Below, piece by piece: positions 1-9,404 of a stretch of DNA of 64,000 nt. The position numbers and the translations under genes were made by a program. The notes under the pieces are model-generated. The model made no database searches. It saw nothing but the letters and a program-made list of their open reading frames with translations, and was not told the origin of the DNA. Source of the DNA: Bacillus sp. FJAT-14578. GTDB lineage: Bacteria > Bacillota > Bacilli > Bacillales > Bacillaceae_H. The stretch covers positions 806,001 to 870,000 of the forward strand of contig NZ_AYSE01000001.1 in NCBI RefSeq assembly GCF_000504165.1, given 5' to 3'. Positions within the stretch are counted from its first letter, which is position 1; every line of letters begins with the position of its first letter.

Positions 1-119
1 GAAGCTCCATTAAAGAAAGATGTTGTTTTTACATGCTTCATTCCGCTGAACTTAAAACCGGCATCATACTTTAATACAGCTAAACGAGACGATACTCATT
101 ATACAAAGGAGGGCTTTTC

Positions 120-293
120 ATGGGTCTTATGGTCATCTTCGCACTTACGGCAATCCTTGCTCTATACGGAACTTTTACAGCATTGCGCAACAAAAATTTC
201 CTCGGAGTAGGATTTGCTTTAGCGACAGTGGCAGTTTTCGGATGGTTTACAGTCATGACTTTGTTACATCACGGATTCCCGGCTGCCCACTAA
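120..293 (+). CDS. yqgY: Small DUF2759 membrane protein (YqgY)
   Basis: This 57-residue protein starts at an ATG 6 bases after a good AGGAGG site. It has two hydrophobic helices (about residues 3-20 and 28-50) around a short basic loop (RNKN), and ends in HHGFPAAH, a C-terminus I associate with the DUF2759 family. Its function is unknown. It is the only plus-strand gene in the first 15 kb, and a strong bidirectional terminator separates it from yqgU. In B. subtilis yqgY lies in the same region. The 119 bases before it hold no gene I can recognise. Family assignment is from memory of the family sequence; the open frame and ribosome site are seen directly. Confidence 0.8.
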   Translation: MGLMVIFALTAILALYGTFTALRNKNFLGVGFALATVAVFGWFTVMTLLHHGFPAAH

Positions 294-311
294 TTGCCAA
301 TTGTATTACAT

Positions 312-354
312 AAAAAAACAAGCCGCTGCCCGTATGCAGCGGCTTGTTTTTTTA
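312..354. terminator. Bidirectional terminator between yqgY and yqgU
   Basis: An 11-bp or longer GC-rich stem (319-329 with 336-346) has a six-base loop. A-tracts on the left and T-tracts on the right let it work for both converging transcripts. Confidence 0.85.
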
Positions 355-454
355 TCATAAACCAACAGGACGCTGAGAGCCCCTTCGACTCGCCTCCCCA
401 TCCTGCAGCGTCATTACTGGCGACTTCTGTATATCGACCAATCGAAGTGTCCAT

Positions 455-1552
455 TTAAGTGAATTCAATAAAAGGAATGATTTTTTTTGTTCTTAAATCT
501 ATAATTTTTTCAGACTGATATCCCATTAGGCTTAATTGGCCATTTGGCGATAACTTAAAAGGGACATTGTCTATTTGATCAAATATCACTTCTTTCTTTC
601 CTGTTTTTAAGGAAAGTGAGAGAAGTTGAAAACCTTCCGTTTCCGCCATCGTGTCTAATGCTCTTGGCTGGAAAATGTAAAACATGCCATTGACTGCATT
701 CAATTGATGATAGGGAATAATCCATCCTGAAACATCGGAAACAAGCGGCATAGAAAAACTTTGTATTTTTTGTAATGTATCATTTTTATAAAACGTATAG
801 ACTCCGCTGCCTTCCTCATCCTGTTTTGGTCCTATCGTTAATAAAGTGTCGGGAAAGGCGGAAAAGCTTACAATTCCATCAAGCACTTGCTTTTCTACTT
901 TTTTGTGAACATCATGAACAAAAAGAGGACCATCTCCCAACGGATTGGTTTGGTTGATAGGCACATATGCCAGGGCAGATGGTGTAAGCCATTGAGCAAA
1001 CGGCTGAGACAGCATATGCTTTTCATGGGTTTTATTGGAAAGGTCTAAAAGAAATGATTGAAACGTCCAATCCTCGAAGAATGCGGTAACGAAGACTTGA
1101 TTCTCACGATATGGATTCCACACATACTGAACATCAAAGGAGTTCATTTGAAAGGAATCGATGATTTCGCCTTGCCGATTTAAGAAAAGCAGTTCTGCTT
1201 GCTGATCAGATATAGTTGTTTGAATCAAAAAATAAGTATGGTCACGATTGGCTTTTACTGAAATGATTGGATTTTCACTTTGAAAAAAACCTTTTTTCTC
1301 ACCTGTATAGAGATTGTATAAATAAATGTGAGATTCCTTTTCGTCATCTTCCATGACCAGAACGCTTTCATCATCATACCAATCTCCAACAGAGAAGAAG
1401 GAAGAACCATCAACCTCCAATGCCTTGATGGATGGGGATTGCTTAACTGGCTGCCGATTTTCTTCACCATCCTTCGTTCCCTCTGCTGAATGGAGCTCGC
1501 ACCCTGCAAGTATAAATAGCATGAACAATAATACATAAACCTTTTTCCCCAT
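455..1552 (-). CDS. yqgU: Lipoprotein YqgU
   Basis: A 365-residue predicted lipoprotein. It has a basic N-terminus, a hydrophobic stretch and the lipobox LAGC at about residues 17-20, so it should be lipidated and anchored on the outer face of the membrane. The rest is rich in beta-strand-like segments and may form a beta-propeller-like fold, which is inference. The ATG at 1552 is preferred because AAAGGTGG lies 7 bases upstream; a GTG at 1564 falls inside that site. In B. subtilis the equivalent gene yqgU codes for a lipoprotein of unknown function in the same neighbourhood. B. subtilis yqgV, yqgW, yqgX and yqgT are not found here. Confidence 0.8.
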   Translation of the reverse strand: MGKKVYVLLFMLFILAGCELHSAEGTKDGEENRQPVKQSPSIKALEVDGSSFFSVGDWYDDESVLVMEDDEKESHIYLYNLYTGEKKGFFQSENPIISVKANRDHTYFLIQTTISDQQAELLFLNRQGEIIDSFQMNSFDVQYVWNPYRENQVFVTAFFEDWTFQSFLLDLSNKTHEKHMLSQPFAQWLTPSALAYVPINQTNPLGDGPLFVHDVHKKVEKQVLDGIVSFSAFPDTLLTIGPKQDEEGSGVYTFYKNDTLQKIQSFSMPLVSDVSGWIIPYHQLNAVNGMFYIFQPRALDTMAETEGFQLLSLSLKTGKKEVIFDQIDNVPFKLSPNGQLSLMGYQSEKIIDLRTKKIIPFIEFT

Positions 1553-1657
1553 CAACAAAACCACCTTTATCCTTCTTACTCCTATGATAGTATGTTCTCA
1601 ATCATTTTTCCACTCCATACAAAAAAGCTTTGACACACAAGGCATCAAAGCTTCTTC

Positions 1658-3550
1658 TCACTCCTTGACCTTTCCTTTTTCAGGACGGTAGTTCGTGCCT
1701 TCATAAAAACGGAGTAAATCACCGTATACAATTTTATCCGAATAGTCCAGCTCTTGTTTGGCTTTTTTCATATAAGGTTGACAAAACTCAAACCCTATTT
1801 CTTCTTCTGTCTTTTTGTCATAACATTTATTGTCTGTATATACGTATTTCCCCGTAACGAAGCTTCCATCACGCAAGACGACAAAATCCATCTTTTCTTC
1901 AGAAAACAAATCGGTGCCAAAATGAACATCATCTTTCGTCTCGATTCCCAGAAGGTGCAGAATGGTCGGCTTTAAATCGATTTGACCCGCAGCCGTATGG
2001 ATGGTTCCCTTATGTTCTCCTCCCGGAATATGGATGATAAGCGGGACGCGCTGCAGCTGTGTCGAGACAAATGGGGTCACTTCTTCCCCTAAATATTGGC
2101 TCATGGCTACATTATGATTTTGCGATATACCGTAATGGTCACCATACATAATGATAATGGAGTCATCATAAAGACCTTCTTCTTTCAAACGAGTAATGAA
2201 GTGCTTAACCGCCTCATCAGTATAACGAACCGTTGGAAAATAACGATTTAACGTACGGCTGTTCGAATCATATTCATCAACCATTTTGTCTTCTTCGTTT
2301 AACTCGAATGGAAAGTGGTTGGTCAATGTAATGAATTTTGTATAAAACGGCTGCGGCAATGACTTCAAATGCTCAATGGACTGGTCAAAAAAGGCAGTGT
2401 CCTTTAAGCCCCAGCCGATTGAATTTTCCGGGGTCACTTCATAATCGGTTAAAGAGAAATAACGATCAAACCCCAATTTAGGATACATAATATCGCGGTT
2501 CCAAAAGCTTTTATTGTTAGCATGCAGCATAGCTGTGTAGTACCCTTGTTGTTTCAAAATTTCTGGAGTGGCGTTGTATTCATTGCTTGAATGGGTAAAA
2601 AATACCGACCCGCGCCCAAGTGAATATAGTGAATTTTCTACGAGGAATTCCGCATCTGATGTTTTGCCTTGTCCTGTTTGATGATAAAAATTATCAAAAT
2701 AATAGCTTTCCTTTAAAAAGTCATTTAAAAACGGTGTAATTTCTTTTCCATTAATCTTTTCATTAATGACAAAGTTTTGGGTAGACTCCAATGATATTAA
2801 AATGACATTTTTTCCTTTTGCTATGCCAAACAGTTCCTCATTGGGCTCTTTTTGATTTGCTTTTAAATAATTTTCGATTTCCACGAACTCACTGCTATCT
2901 GCCATCGCTCTTTGCGCTTTTGACTTAGACTGTAAAATGGCATCATAAATGTGATAATTATAAGTTCCAAGGTTTTTTACCAGCATTTCGCGGTCAAATG
3001 TACGTGTTAATAATTCAGGTCTCTCTGATTCCGCCAATGCCAAATTGGAAACAAAGACGGCTGCAACAGCAATATAATAAGCAAAACGTTCTTTTTTATT
3101 GAACAAAGAAGCGGAAGCTTTGCTGTTTACGCGGCGGGCCAGCCATGCCAAAAACAGGACATCTGCAAACATCAGTACATCGCTTATTTTGAAAAGCTCA
3201 AATGCACTATTTCCCAAATCCCCCATATTGCTTGTCTGAAACAAAACAGGCCATGTCAAAAAGTCATTAAAAAAACGATAAAACATGACATTTCCAAATA
3301 ATACAAAAGAGATAACGAAACTTACGATTACTATGTAATGATTCCTTCTTTTTTCCGTTTTAAAAAATAACCCCGCCCCTAACACCATCAGCAAAAAACT
3401 AAGCGGGTTAATGAATAGGATGACTTCTTGTTTCACACTTTCAATCTCAATATTAAAACTTGTTTTGTAAACAATGTACGTTTTTAGCCATAATAAACAT
3501 ACGGCTGTCAAAATGAATGATAGCTTGGATAAAGGCACTCTAAGCTTCAA
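1658..3550 (-). CDS. yqgS: Lipoteichoic acid synthase-like sulfatase-fold enzyme (YqgS)
   Basis: This is a member of the LtaS family, which polymerises glycerol phosphate from phosphatidylglycerol on the outer membrane face. Five N-terminal membrane helices (to about residue 175) are followed by an extracellular sulfatase-type domain. Residues expected from S. aureus LtaS are visible: the metal-binding Glu in SLESTQ (about 257), the catalytic Thr in GQGKTSD (about 299) and the Asp-His pair in MYGDHYG. A signal-peptidase site may lie near AQRAMA (about 218). The ATG at 3556 sits only one base after AAGGAGG, so the TTG at 3550 (spacing 7) is the better start. In B. subtilis YqgS is one of several LTA synthase paralogues. 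The large promoter gap upstream suggests its own transcript. Confidence 0.88.
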   Translation of the reverse strand: MKLRVPLSKLSFILTAVCLLWLKTYIVYKTSFNIEIESVKQEVILFINPLSFLLMVLGAGLFFKTEKRRNHYIVIVSFVISFVLFGNVMFYRFFNDFLTWPVLFQTSNMGDLGNSAFELFKISDVLMFADVLFLAWLARRVNSKASASLFNKKERFAYYIAVAAVFVSNLALAESERPELLTRTFDREMLVKNLGTYNYHIYDAILQSKSKAQRAMADSSEFVEIENYLKANQKEPNEELFGIAKGKNVILISLESTQNFVINEKINGKEITPFLNDFLKESYYFDNFYHQTGQGKTSDAEFLVENSLYSLGRGSVFFTHSSNEYNATPEILKQQGYYTAMLHANNKSFWNRDIMYPKLGFDRYFSLTDYEVTPENSIGWGLKDTAFFDQSIEHLKSLPQPFYTKFITLTNHFPFELNEEDKMVDEYDSNSRTLNRYFPTVRYTDEAVKHFITRLKEEGLYDDSIIIMYGDHYGISQNHNVAMSQYLGEEVTPFVSTQLQRVPLIIHIPGGEHKGTIHTAAGQIDLKPTILHLLGIETKDDVHFGTDLFSEEKMDFVVLRDGSFVTGKYVYTDNKCYDKKTEEEIGFEFCQPYMKKAKQELDYSDKIVYGDLLRFYEGTNYRPEKGKVKE

Positions 3551-3556
3551 TTCCAT

Positions 3557-3798
3557 ACCTCCTTAACCATTTGTCATATTGCTGTTATATAGGTAAAAAC
3601 AGCAGTCCCTAAATGGCCTAACTAATCTTAATGTTTTTTTTACAAAAAAGCAATTCTTTCTCCATAGTGGGGAAGTAGAATAGTAATGTTACTGTTTTAT
3701 TCATTTCATTATTAAATTAGACGGATTCATCTAGAAAAAGTTTCAAAAAACACAATTCTAAATATTCTAAATTTATATATAATTTCCAGGAAGAATAA
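3557..3798. other. Intergenic region upstream of yqgS
   Basis: AT-rich stretch between yqgS and the glcK terminator. It should hold the yqgS promoter, but no clear -35/-10 pair or regulatory box was recognised and no small gene is evident. Confidence 0.5.
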
Positions 3799-3827
3799 AA
3801 GCTGCCCTTTTTATAAAAAGGACAGCT
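3799..3827 (-). terminator. Terminator after glcK
   Basis: On the minus strand a stem of 13 bp (one mismatch) with a very short loop is followed by TTTTATT. It lies 33 bases past the glcK stop. Confidence 0.75.
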
Positions 3828-3860
3828 TACACTTTGAATGAAAAAGAAGTTGTTTTCTAT

Positions 3861-4835
3861 CTATGCCTGATTCATTTTCTCTTTTGCCAACCAGGCTCCG
3901 CCAATAACTCCTGCATCATTTCCTAAAGTAGCAATCGTTAATTCCGCCCCTTCAGCCACTCGTGGAAAAGCAAATCGCTTAAATTGCTCTTTTAAAGGAT
4001 TTAACAATGTATCTCCCGCTTTTGACACACCGCCGCCGATGACGATTTTTTCAGGATTCAATCCATTCGCAAGGTTTGCAAGAGCCAAGCCTAGATGAAA
4101 AGCAAGATCATTAACGATATGAAGAGCCAATTCATCTTGTGCCTTTGCTCCATCAAAAATCATTTTTGCCGTTATTGCTTCATTATCACTATACGCTTCA
4201 CGCAAAATGCTCGGTGTTGTTGTCGTTTCCAGTGCATTTATTGCTAAACGAACAACGCCCGTTGCTGAAGCTACTGTTTCTAAACACCCTGTTTTACCGC
4301 AATTACAAGGTGCTCCTCCTTCTGGAACAGATGTTACATGCCCGATTTCTCCAGCTGCTCCATTGACCCCGTGAACGATGGAACCGTTTGCGATTACGCC
4401 CCCGCCAACTCCTGTACCAAGTGTTACACAAAGCAAGTCTTTTGCTCCTTCACCTGCACCTTTCCACATTTCTCCGATTGCCGCGATGTTAGCGTCATTA
4501 TCGACCACCACTGGTAGGGACGTTTCCATTTCAAGACGATCCTTTAACGGGAAATTGCTCCATCCAAGGTTTATCGCTACATAAAGGGAACCGTTTGCCG
4601 AATTGACCGGCCCAGGTGCTCCGATCCCAATTGCCTCCAGTTTATTTTTGGGTTGCTCCAGTTCAACTAGCTTTTGATCAATTGACTTTGCAATATCTGT
4701 TGGAATGCTTTTACCCTCTTCAGCGATATTGGTTGGGATTTCCCATTTTTCAATTATTTCACCATAATGATTAACAAACGCCATTTTAATTGTTGTCCCA
4801 CCGATGTCAACACCCACCAACCATTTTTCATCCAT
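3861..4835 (-). CDS. glcK: Glucokinase, ROK family
   Basis: Phosphorylates glucose with ATP to glucose 6-phosphate in the cytoplasm. The 324-residue protein shows the ROK ATP-binding motif [14 protein letters not shown] at residues 7-20, the second phosphate loop [11 protein letters not shown], and the zinc motif [10 protein letters not shown] typical of bacterial ROK glucokinases. Length matches B. subtilis GlcK (YqgR). The start ATG follows the yqgQ stop by one base, so translation is probably coupled. The order glcK-yqgQ is conserved in Bacillaceae. Confidence 0.95.
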   Translation of the reverse strand: MDEKWLVGVDIGGTTIKMAFVNHYGEIIEKWEIPTNIAEEGKSIPTDIAKSIDQKLVELEQPKNKLEAIGIGAPGPVNSANGSLYVAINLGWSNFPLKDRLEMETSLPVVVDNDANIAAIGEMWKGAGEGAKDLLCVTLGTGVGGGVIANGSIVHGVNGAAGEIGHVTSVPEGGAPCNCGKTGCLETVASATGVVRLAINALETTTTPSILREAYSDNEAITAKMIFDGAKAQDELALHIVNDLAFHLGLALANLANGLNPEKIVIGGGVSKAGDTLLNPLKEQFKRFAFPRVAEGAELTIATLGNDAGVIGGAWLAKEKMNQA

Positions 4836-4836
4836 A

Positions 4837-5043
4837 TCATTTCATCCTTTTTTCTTTTTGAATTTGTATTTCTTGACGAAGCAGTAATATAGCGGTTTGG
4901 TAATCTCTCACTTCTATCAACTGTGATTGAAATAACTCTCTCAGTTCTGCTTCCATTAGCTCCAAATCAGCTACACGATCCCCTATGTATATGATCGTTC
5001 CGTATTTTTTCAACAACTGTTGCACGTCATAAATTGTTTTCAT
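4837..5043 (-). CDS. yqgQ: YqgQ, DUF910 small protein
   Basis: A 68-residue predicted helical protein of the DUF910 family (YqgQ), function unknown. The start at 5043 gives the family-like beginning [15 protein letters not shown] with AGGTGA just upstream; an ATG six codons earlier is possible. It is co-transcribed with glcK, whose ATG follows its stop by one base. This gene pair is widespread in Firmicutes, so a role near sugar phosphorylation is possible but unproven. Confidence 0.85.
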   Translation of the reverse strand: MKTIYDVQQLLKKYGTIIYIGDRVADLELMEAELRELFQSQLIEVRDYQTAILLLRQEIQIQKEKRMK

Positions 5044-5115
5044 ATTTTCACCTGTTTCCATTGTTAGAACATGTATATATTAAAGTATAAAGGAAAGTTA
5101 AATCCCGTCAAGAAT

Positions 5116-6660
5116 CTATTGAATAGCTGTTTGAACTTGCGTTAGCAACTGACGGTATTGTTCATTTTCAGATTGAAGCTTCACAGCCCTTTCAATGGAA
5201 ACTTGGGCTTTTTCCAACTCTCCCATATTGAAATAAATAAGGGCTAAATTGTAATGGGCTTCATGAAAATCAGGATTATATTCTACAGCTTTCTCAAGGT
5301 TCTTCTTTCCCATTTCTATCTCATTTTTTTTAATTTGCGCATAGGAAAGTAAAAAATAGATCCGGCTATCTTGAATCTCGTTTTCCTGAAACGGACTTAA
5401 CACGTGTATCGCCCGATCATATCGCTCCTCTTCATTAAATGTCTGGGCAATACCCAACGCATACTGCGTATCTTTTTCCAAGTTACGAGGGCTAAAGCCG
5501 TAAAATAATAACGCTGTGACAAGGGTGACGCTTATCGTCAGCCCCAGCAGCTGCTCTTTACGCTTCTTATGTTTCGGGAGCGAGACGATATGGGCAGCAA
5601 GAAAGCCTCCTGCTAAACCGCCGATATGGCCCGCATTATCAATTCCGGGGACGATAAATCCAAAAATAAGATTGACGACAATCACAGCAATAATATTGTA
5701 GCCCATCGTACGCAAAAACAATTGACGATGAGTTGTCCCTAAATAAAGTAAAGCGCCAAAGCACCCGAAAATCGCTCCCGATGCTCCGGCAGATACAGAA
5801 GAACTAAATAGAAAACTGCCTAACACACCTGTGAAACCGGAAAATAAGTAAATAAACAAAAATCGAAAGTTCCCATATATTTTTTCCACAAGGGGGCCTA
5901 AATAATAAAGTGCAAAGCTGTTCATCAATAAATGAAGCATGCCTATATGCAAAAAAATAGGCGTAATAAACCGCCACCATTCTCCATCAAAAATAAAAGG
6001 GTTGAACTTTGCACCGTTTTCAATCAGCGTCAATGTATTTTCGCTTCCGCCTCTAAATTCCAATAATACAAACATCACGATTTGGACCATGAGTAAAAGA
6101 AACGTCCAAAAGGGCTTCCCGTATTCAAAAAGCTCTTTCTCTTCCTTTTTTTTGCTGTTTATGTATGTAACAACTTGCTGCTTTACTTGCTCTATATGAA
6201 TGAATAACTGTTCATCTTCTATCAGAGGAACGCTAACTGGGCTGCCTATTAACTGCCCATACCCCTCCATGTCATTAGACTCTGTCCATAACATGGTTTT
6301 CACTTGTGTAGGAGCTTTTCCACCCATCATTTGTTCGGCCTTCGGCACAGGCTTCCATTCATTAATTGGCTCATAATCACTAACATAAATATTTTGGACG
6401 TGCAGATGTTTTTTAAACCATTGCTTTCGAAGCTGCTCCGCTTTTTCGTATACATATTGAATATCTTGTTCTATTATATTGGCCCAAGGAAAGCTATGGC
6501 GTACGAGGCGTATGATTGTTGTCGGCTTTCGATGATTTGCCAGCATCCATACCTCTTGAAAATCTCTCGATATGTTAATAATCTCATATTCGCCTTCAAC
6601 AGCCAGTTTCTTTAAGGTTGACCAAAACAGCCAATCTTGCCTAATCGTCAATGTATTCAA
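5116..6660 (-). CDS. gluP: Rhomboid intramembrane serine protease GluP (YqgP)
   Basis: Rhomboid protease that cuts membrane proteins within the bilayer. Three parts are visible: a cytoplasmic N-terminal domain (to about residue 180), a seven-helix rhomboid core with the catalytic Ser in SAGASGAIFG and catalytic His in NAGHIGGLAGG, and a C-terminal TPR region. The layout and length (about 514 residues against 507) match B. subtilis YqgP/GluP, which helps FtsH degrade the magnesium transporter MgtE. No ATG is available. GGAGGGGGAG precedes a TTG at 6660 (spacing 5 from GGAGG); a second TTG at 6651 aligns about as well with B. subtilis. The TTG-only start is uncertain by a few codons. Confidence 0.92.
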   Translation of the reverse strand: MNTLTIRQDWLFWSTLKKLAVEGEYEIINISRDFQEVWMLANHRKPTTIIRLVRHSFPWANIIEQDIQYVYEKAEQLRKQWFKKHLHVQNIYVSDYEPINEWKPVPKAEQMMGGKAPTQVKTMLWTESNDMEGYGQLIGSPVSVPLIEDEQLFIHIEQVKQQVVTYINSKKKEEKELFEYGKPFWTFLLLMVQIVMFVLLEFRGGSENTLTLIENGAKFNPFIFDGEWWRFITPIFLHIGMLHLLMNSFALYYLGPLVEKIYGNFRFLFIYLFSGFTGVLGSFLFSSSVSAGASGAIFGCFGALLYLGTTHRQLFLRTMGYNIIAVIVVNLIFGFIVPGIDNAGHIGGLAGGFLAAHIVSLPKHKKRKEQLLGLTISVTLVTALLFYGFSPRNLEKDTQYALGIAQTFNEEERYDRAIHVLSPFQENEIQDSRIYFLLSYAQIKKNEIEMGKKNLEKAVEYNPDFHEAHYNLALIYFNMGELEKAQVSIERAVKLQSENEQYRQLLTQVQTAIQ

Positions 6661-6761
6661 CTCCCCCTCCACGATTATTCCCTCTCTAACGGACAAAGTG
6701 CAATTTTATTTTATCTAATGTAACCATCGCAAAAAAAAATAAAAAAAGCAACTATATACAT

Positions 6762-6803
6762 AAAGAATGGAACATGGATTGTTTTATCCATGTTCCATTC
6801 TTT
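6762..6803 (-). terminator. 18-bp perfect hairpin at the end of yqgO
   Basis: Perfect 18-bp stem with a six-base loop that overlaps the yqgO stop codon. The T-rich run on the minus strand starts about 14 bases later, so it is terminator-like but not canonical. Confidence 0.6.
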
Positions 6804-6981
6804 ATGCCGGAAATATTTGCTTCAATAAGCGTTCCCGTACAAAAGGCATATTAAAAAAGGTACGAACCGCAAGCTCGCGAATCATTTGACTAGATAACAC
6901 GACATTCAATAGACGATAGCGTTTGCGATAACCAAGAAAAACCATAAAACTAACAAGTAATAATGTCAGGAAACGTTGCAT
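6802..6981 (-). CDS. yqgO: Small membrane protein YqgO
   Basis: A 59-residue protein beginning MQRFLTLLLVSFMVFLGYRK: one N-terminal membrane helix followed by a basic amphipathic tail. GGGAGG lies 7 bases before the ATG. In B. subtilis yqgO, of similar size, sits between yqgP and yqgN, as here; the symbol rests on position and size, not on a sequence search. Function unknown. Confidence 0.7.
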   Translation of the reverse strand: MQRFLTLLLVSFMVFLGYRKRYRLLNVVLSSQMIRELAVRTFFNMPFVRERLLKQIFPA

Positions 6982-7073
6982 GTCATTTACCTCCCTTATT
7001 ATTATTACTTTTGCACATTGTTTTGATTTTTATCCATCTATTCCATATTTCACCCGCTGATAGAAATTTCGCT

Positions 7074-7865
7074 TTATCCAATCCATCCATACCAAACAGC
7101 ACCAAGAAAAACGGCCGCTGCATTAGAGATACCATTTACTACATCATTGTTAACGAGCTTTAGCCCTTGTATAGGGACAGTAACGGTTTGACAATGGCTG
7201 TACCGTTCCGTTTCAATGCCGCATCTAGGGCATTTGTAAGTAATTTGAACGAAGGCTCCTAATACGGTATCTATCATGTTCCCGATAAATCCAAAAATTG
7301 TTATTATCATCACATCTATGCCCGTCAAAGAAAATGAAAGGAAATACGCTGCCAAAACAATCAATAAGGAGCCAAGGAGAGCCGCTAAGGTTCCCAACAA
7401 AGATACAGCCCCCGACGTCCCTCGCTCCACTTGCTGAAAGGTCGTAAGCAAATAAGGCTTTCCCTTGCTAAGCGTCCCAATTTCTGACGCCCATGTGTCA
7501 GAATTCGCCGCAGCCAAGCTAATGATAAAAAGCAGCTCAAACAGAGAAAATCCCGTGACGGCAAACAACAAACCCATAAGAGCCGCACCTCCGCCATTAA
7601 CCATTACTTGAACGAAATCTCTTTCATTATTTTTTTCTATTTTGTCTTCCAACGGCTTTTTCTCGCCTTTTTTAAATTTGCTCCAAAAAGTAGATGTGCC
7701 AAAAAACAAACCCAGCAGCAGCAAACCGTTTACCCCAAAACCGGTATAGACGGCTCCTCCGACTAGCGTCGCCCCAACAGCCCCCGATACAGATAAGGAC
7801 TTCCACCAAAAGGCGAACAGAGACAGTACCATAATTCCTATGTAAATAAACAGGGATTCAGTCAT
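7074..7865 (-). CDS. DUF92 family integral membrane protein
   Basis: A 263-residue polytopic protein with about six membrane helices. It belongs to the DUF92/TMEM19 family, recognised from the conserved AAANSDTWASEIG and ERGTSGAVSLLGTLAA segments and the late CPRCG motif. The plant member VTE6 is a phytyl-phosphate kinase, so a role in isoprenoid-phosphate salvage is a family-level guess. Its ATG overlaps the end of the 5-FCL gene by 8 bases (ATGACTGA), which indicates translational coupling. It does not belong to the yqgN locus in B. subtilis as I remember it. Confidence 0.75.
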   Translation of the reverse strand: MTESLFIYIGIMVLSLFAFWWKSLSVSGAVGATLVGGAVYTGFGVNGLLLLGLFFGTSTFWSKFKKGEKKPLEDKIEKNNERDFVQVMVNGGGAALMGLLFAVTGFSLFELLFIISLAAANSDTWASEIGTLSKGKPYLLTTFQQVERGTSGAVSLLGTLAALLGSLLIVLAAYFLSFSLTGIDVMIITIFGFIGNMIDTVLGAFVQITYKCPRCGIETERYSHCQTVTVPIQGLKLVNNDVVNGISNAAAVFLGAVWYGWIG

Positions 7866-8427
7866 GGCAAACCGTTATCCCTTCATTTGTAATGATGGCC
7901 TCGACCGGGACATCATGCCGCTCGAATGGAACCTCTTTTTGTAATTGAACAGTAAACGCCAATGAAATTTTCATCCCTCGGAAGCGGGCAAGGTAGCGAT
8001 CGTAATAACCTCCCCCATAGCCTATCCGATAGCCGTTTCTCGAAAATACTACACCCGGTACAATCATTAAATCGATTTCTTCCGGTTTATAATACATCGT
8101 TTGTTCTACAATCGGTTCTTTCAAACCAAAATAGACCGTTTCTAATTGGGAGAAAGACGTTATACGATAAAACTTCATTGTATGATTATTGGAATCGCAC
8201 TTTGGAACCACAACTGTCTTACCTGATGACCACGCTCTTTCAATAATGGGAATTGTAGATACCTCTCGATCTCGCGAAACAGTAATGGCAATGACCGTTG
8301 CTTTTTGCCACCAAGTTGTTTTATAAAGTGTATCTGCGATGCAATCAGACCATTTGTTAAATTGTTCAACGCTTAAATTTTGAAGCTTCTCTTTTACTTC
8401 CTTTCGATTAATGGATTTGAGATCCAT
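7858..8427 (-). CDS. yqgN: 5-formyltetrahydrofolate cyclo-ligase (YqgN)
   Basis: Converts 5-formyltetrahydrofolate to 5,10-methenyltetrahydrofolate with ATP, returning the storage form to one-carbon metabolism. The 189-residue protein carries the family glycine-rich motif GYGGGYYDRYLARF near residue 135. The start at 8427 follows GGGGGG by 7 bases and gives the normal family length; upstream in-frame starts would add an unrelated leader. It overlaps the DUF92 gene downstream and follows rpmG, an order close to that in B. subtilis. Confidence 0.93.
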   Translation of the reverse strand: MDLKSINRKEVKEKLQNLSVEQFNKWSDCIADTLYKTTWWQKATVIAITVSRDREVSTIPIIERAWSSGKTVVVPKCDSNNHTMKFYRITSFSQLETVYFGLKEPIVEQTMYYKPEEIDLMIVPGVVFSRNGYRIGYGGGYYDRYLARFRGMKISLAFTVQLQKEVPFERHDVPVEAIITNEGITVCHD

Positions 8428-8507
8428 GCCTGTCCCCCCTGTTTTTTGAATAGACTTTATGAACAAACGGTATTCATTCCCACTAGACTTTAACATAGCC
8501 TATATAA

Positions 8508-8541
8508 TAAAAAAAAACAGCAGGAAAATTCCCTACTGTTT
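8508..8541 (-). terminator. Probable terminator after rpmG
   Basis: Imperfect stem (8515-8524 with 8531-8541) followed on the minus strand by nine T. It overlaps the L33 stop codon. Confidence 0.6.
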
Positions 8542-8689
8542 ACTTTGTTTCACGGTGTACCGTTGCTTTTTTGTCTCTTGAGCAGTATTTTTTTAGCTCA
8601 AGACGGTCTGGGTTGTTACGTTTGTTTTTCTTAGAAATATAGTTACGCTCACCGCACTCTGTGCAAGCTAAAGTAATATTTACACGCAT
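8540..8689 (-). CDS. rpmG: 50S ribosomal protein L33
   Basis: Forty-nine-residue large-subunit protein starting [20 protein letters not shown] and ending HRETK, the standard L33 pattern. It has Cys9, Cys12 and Cys36, but Asp stands at position 39 where zinc-binding (C+) L33 has the fourth Cys (CSRD instead of CxxC). It is therefore an intermediate between the zinc-binding and zinc-free paralogues. It matches rpmGA by position in B. subtilis, next to yqgN. Confidence 0.95.
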   Translation of the reverse strand: MRVNITLACTECGERNYISKKNKRNNPDRLELKKYCSRDKKATVHRETK

Positions 8690-8737
8690 GTTTTTCCCTC
8701 CAAACTATAAAAACATAAATCAGACTATAATATAATA

Positions 8738-9400
8738 TCATTTTTCTTTTCGAAATTCTAGTGTGTTTTTTTGAAGAAATTGATTTAACATGTGAGCATT
8801 TCGAGAATTTTGTCCTTTAATTAGCCAATAATAGGCAGTATGCGTCTCATAAGGCCCCAAATTTCCTTCTAATGTAAAAGCACTCGTCACCTTTCCCATA
8901 GAAAATGGCTGAAAACAAAGTTTCCCGTTAGGCATATCTTTCCATAAATGGGATGATAAATCCCGCTCTTTTGATTTCATAGAATATTGGATGATGCCTT
9001 TTTCTTTATATTTTCCATTGCACAGAAAAGCATGGTCGGCTGAATGATGAATCATTGCCTGTTCATTCGGTGCATAATAAACGACATCTTGTTCTTTTTG
9101 ACACTCTATTTCTTGCTGCAAATACATTTTAATAGTCTGTTGCCGATTGCTTTGATTACTAATATCCACTTTAACATACAATGCGTTGCAATGGTTAATA
9201 AACGCATCAAAAGTTTGACAATTCAATGTTAAGTAATATTCTTCGAGAATGGCGTTTTTGGCAGAAGAAGAAGGGTGAATCCAACAAAACTCGCCTTCTG
9301 TCCAAATGCCCATCTTTGTTAAGAGTCCCCCAAAATTCAAGCAACTATCTTTGTCATCATGGAAACATAACGGCTGAAAGTTTTGAAAGATGGTATCCAT
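8738..9400 (-). CDS. Stand-alone GH15 N-terminal-like beta-sandwich protein
   Basis: A 220-residue protein I do not know by name. Its pattern resembles the beta-sandwich domain that precedes the catalytic barrel in GH15 glucoamylases and glucodextranases: GEFCWIHP early, LYVKVDISNQSNRQQTIKM in the middle, then AMIHHSADHAF and TAYYWLIKGQNSRNAHML near the end. The (alpha/alpha)6 barrel with the catalytic acids is absent, so it cannot be a complete glucoamylase. A role in glucan binding is inference. The ATG at 9400 follows AAGGTG, which is the end of the upstream gene (stop at 9405), so it is coupled to the nucleotidyltransferase fusion. Confidence 0.6.
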   Translation of the reverse strand: MDTIFQNFQPLCFHDDKDSCLNFGGLLTKMGIWTEGEFCWIHPSSSAKNAILEEYYLTLNCQTFDAFINHCNALYVKVDISNQSNRQQTIKMYLQQEIECQKEQDVVYYAPNEQAMIHHSADHAFLCNGKYKEKGIIQYSMKSKERDLSSHLWKDMPNGKLCFQPFSMGKVTSAFTLEGNLGPYETHTAYYWLIKGQNSRNAHMLNQFLQKNTLEFRKEK

Positions 9401-9404
9401 GGCT

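Noticed and set aside
1..119. Open frame at the left edge that could be the end of a gene
   Set aside because: Translation shows no family features in any frame on either strand; treated as non-coding.
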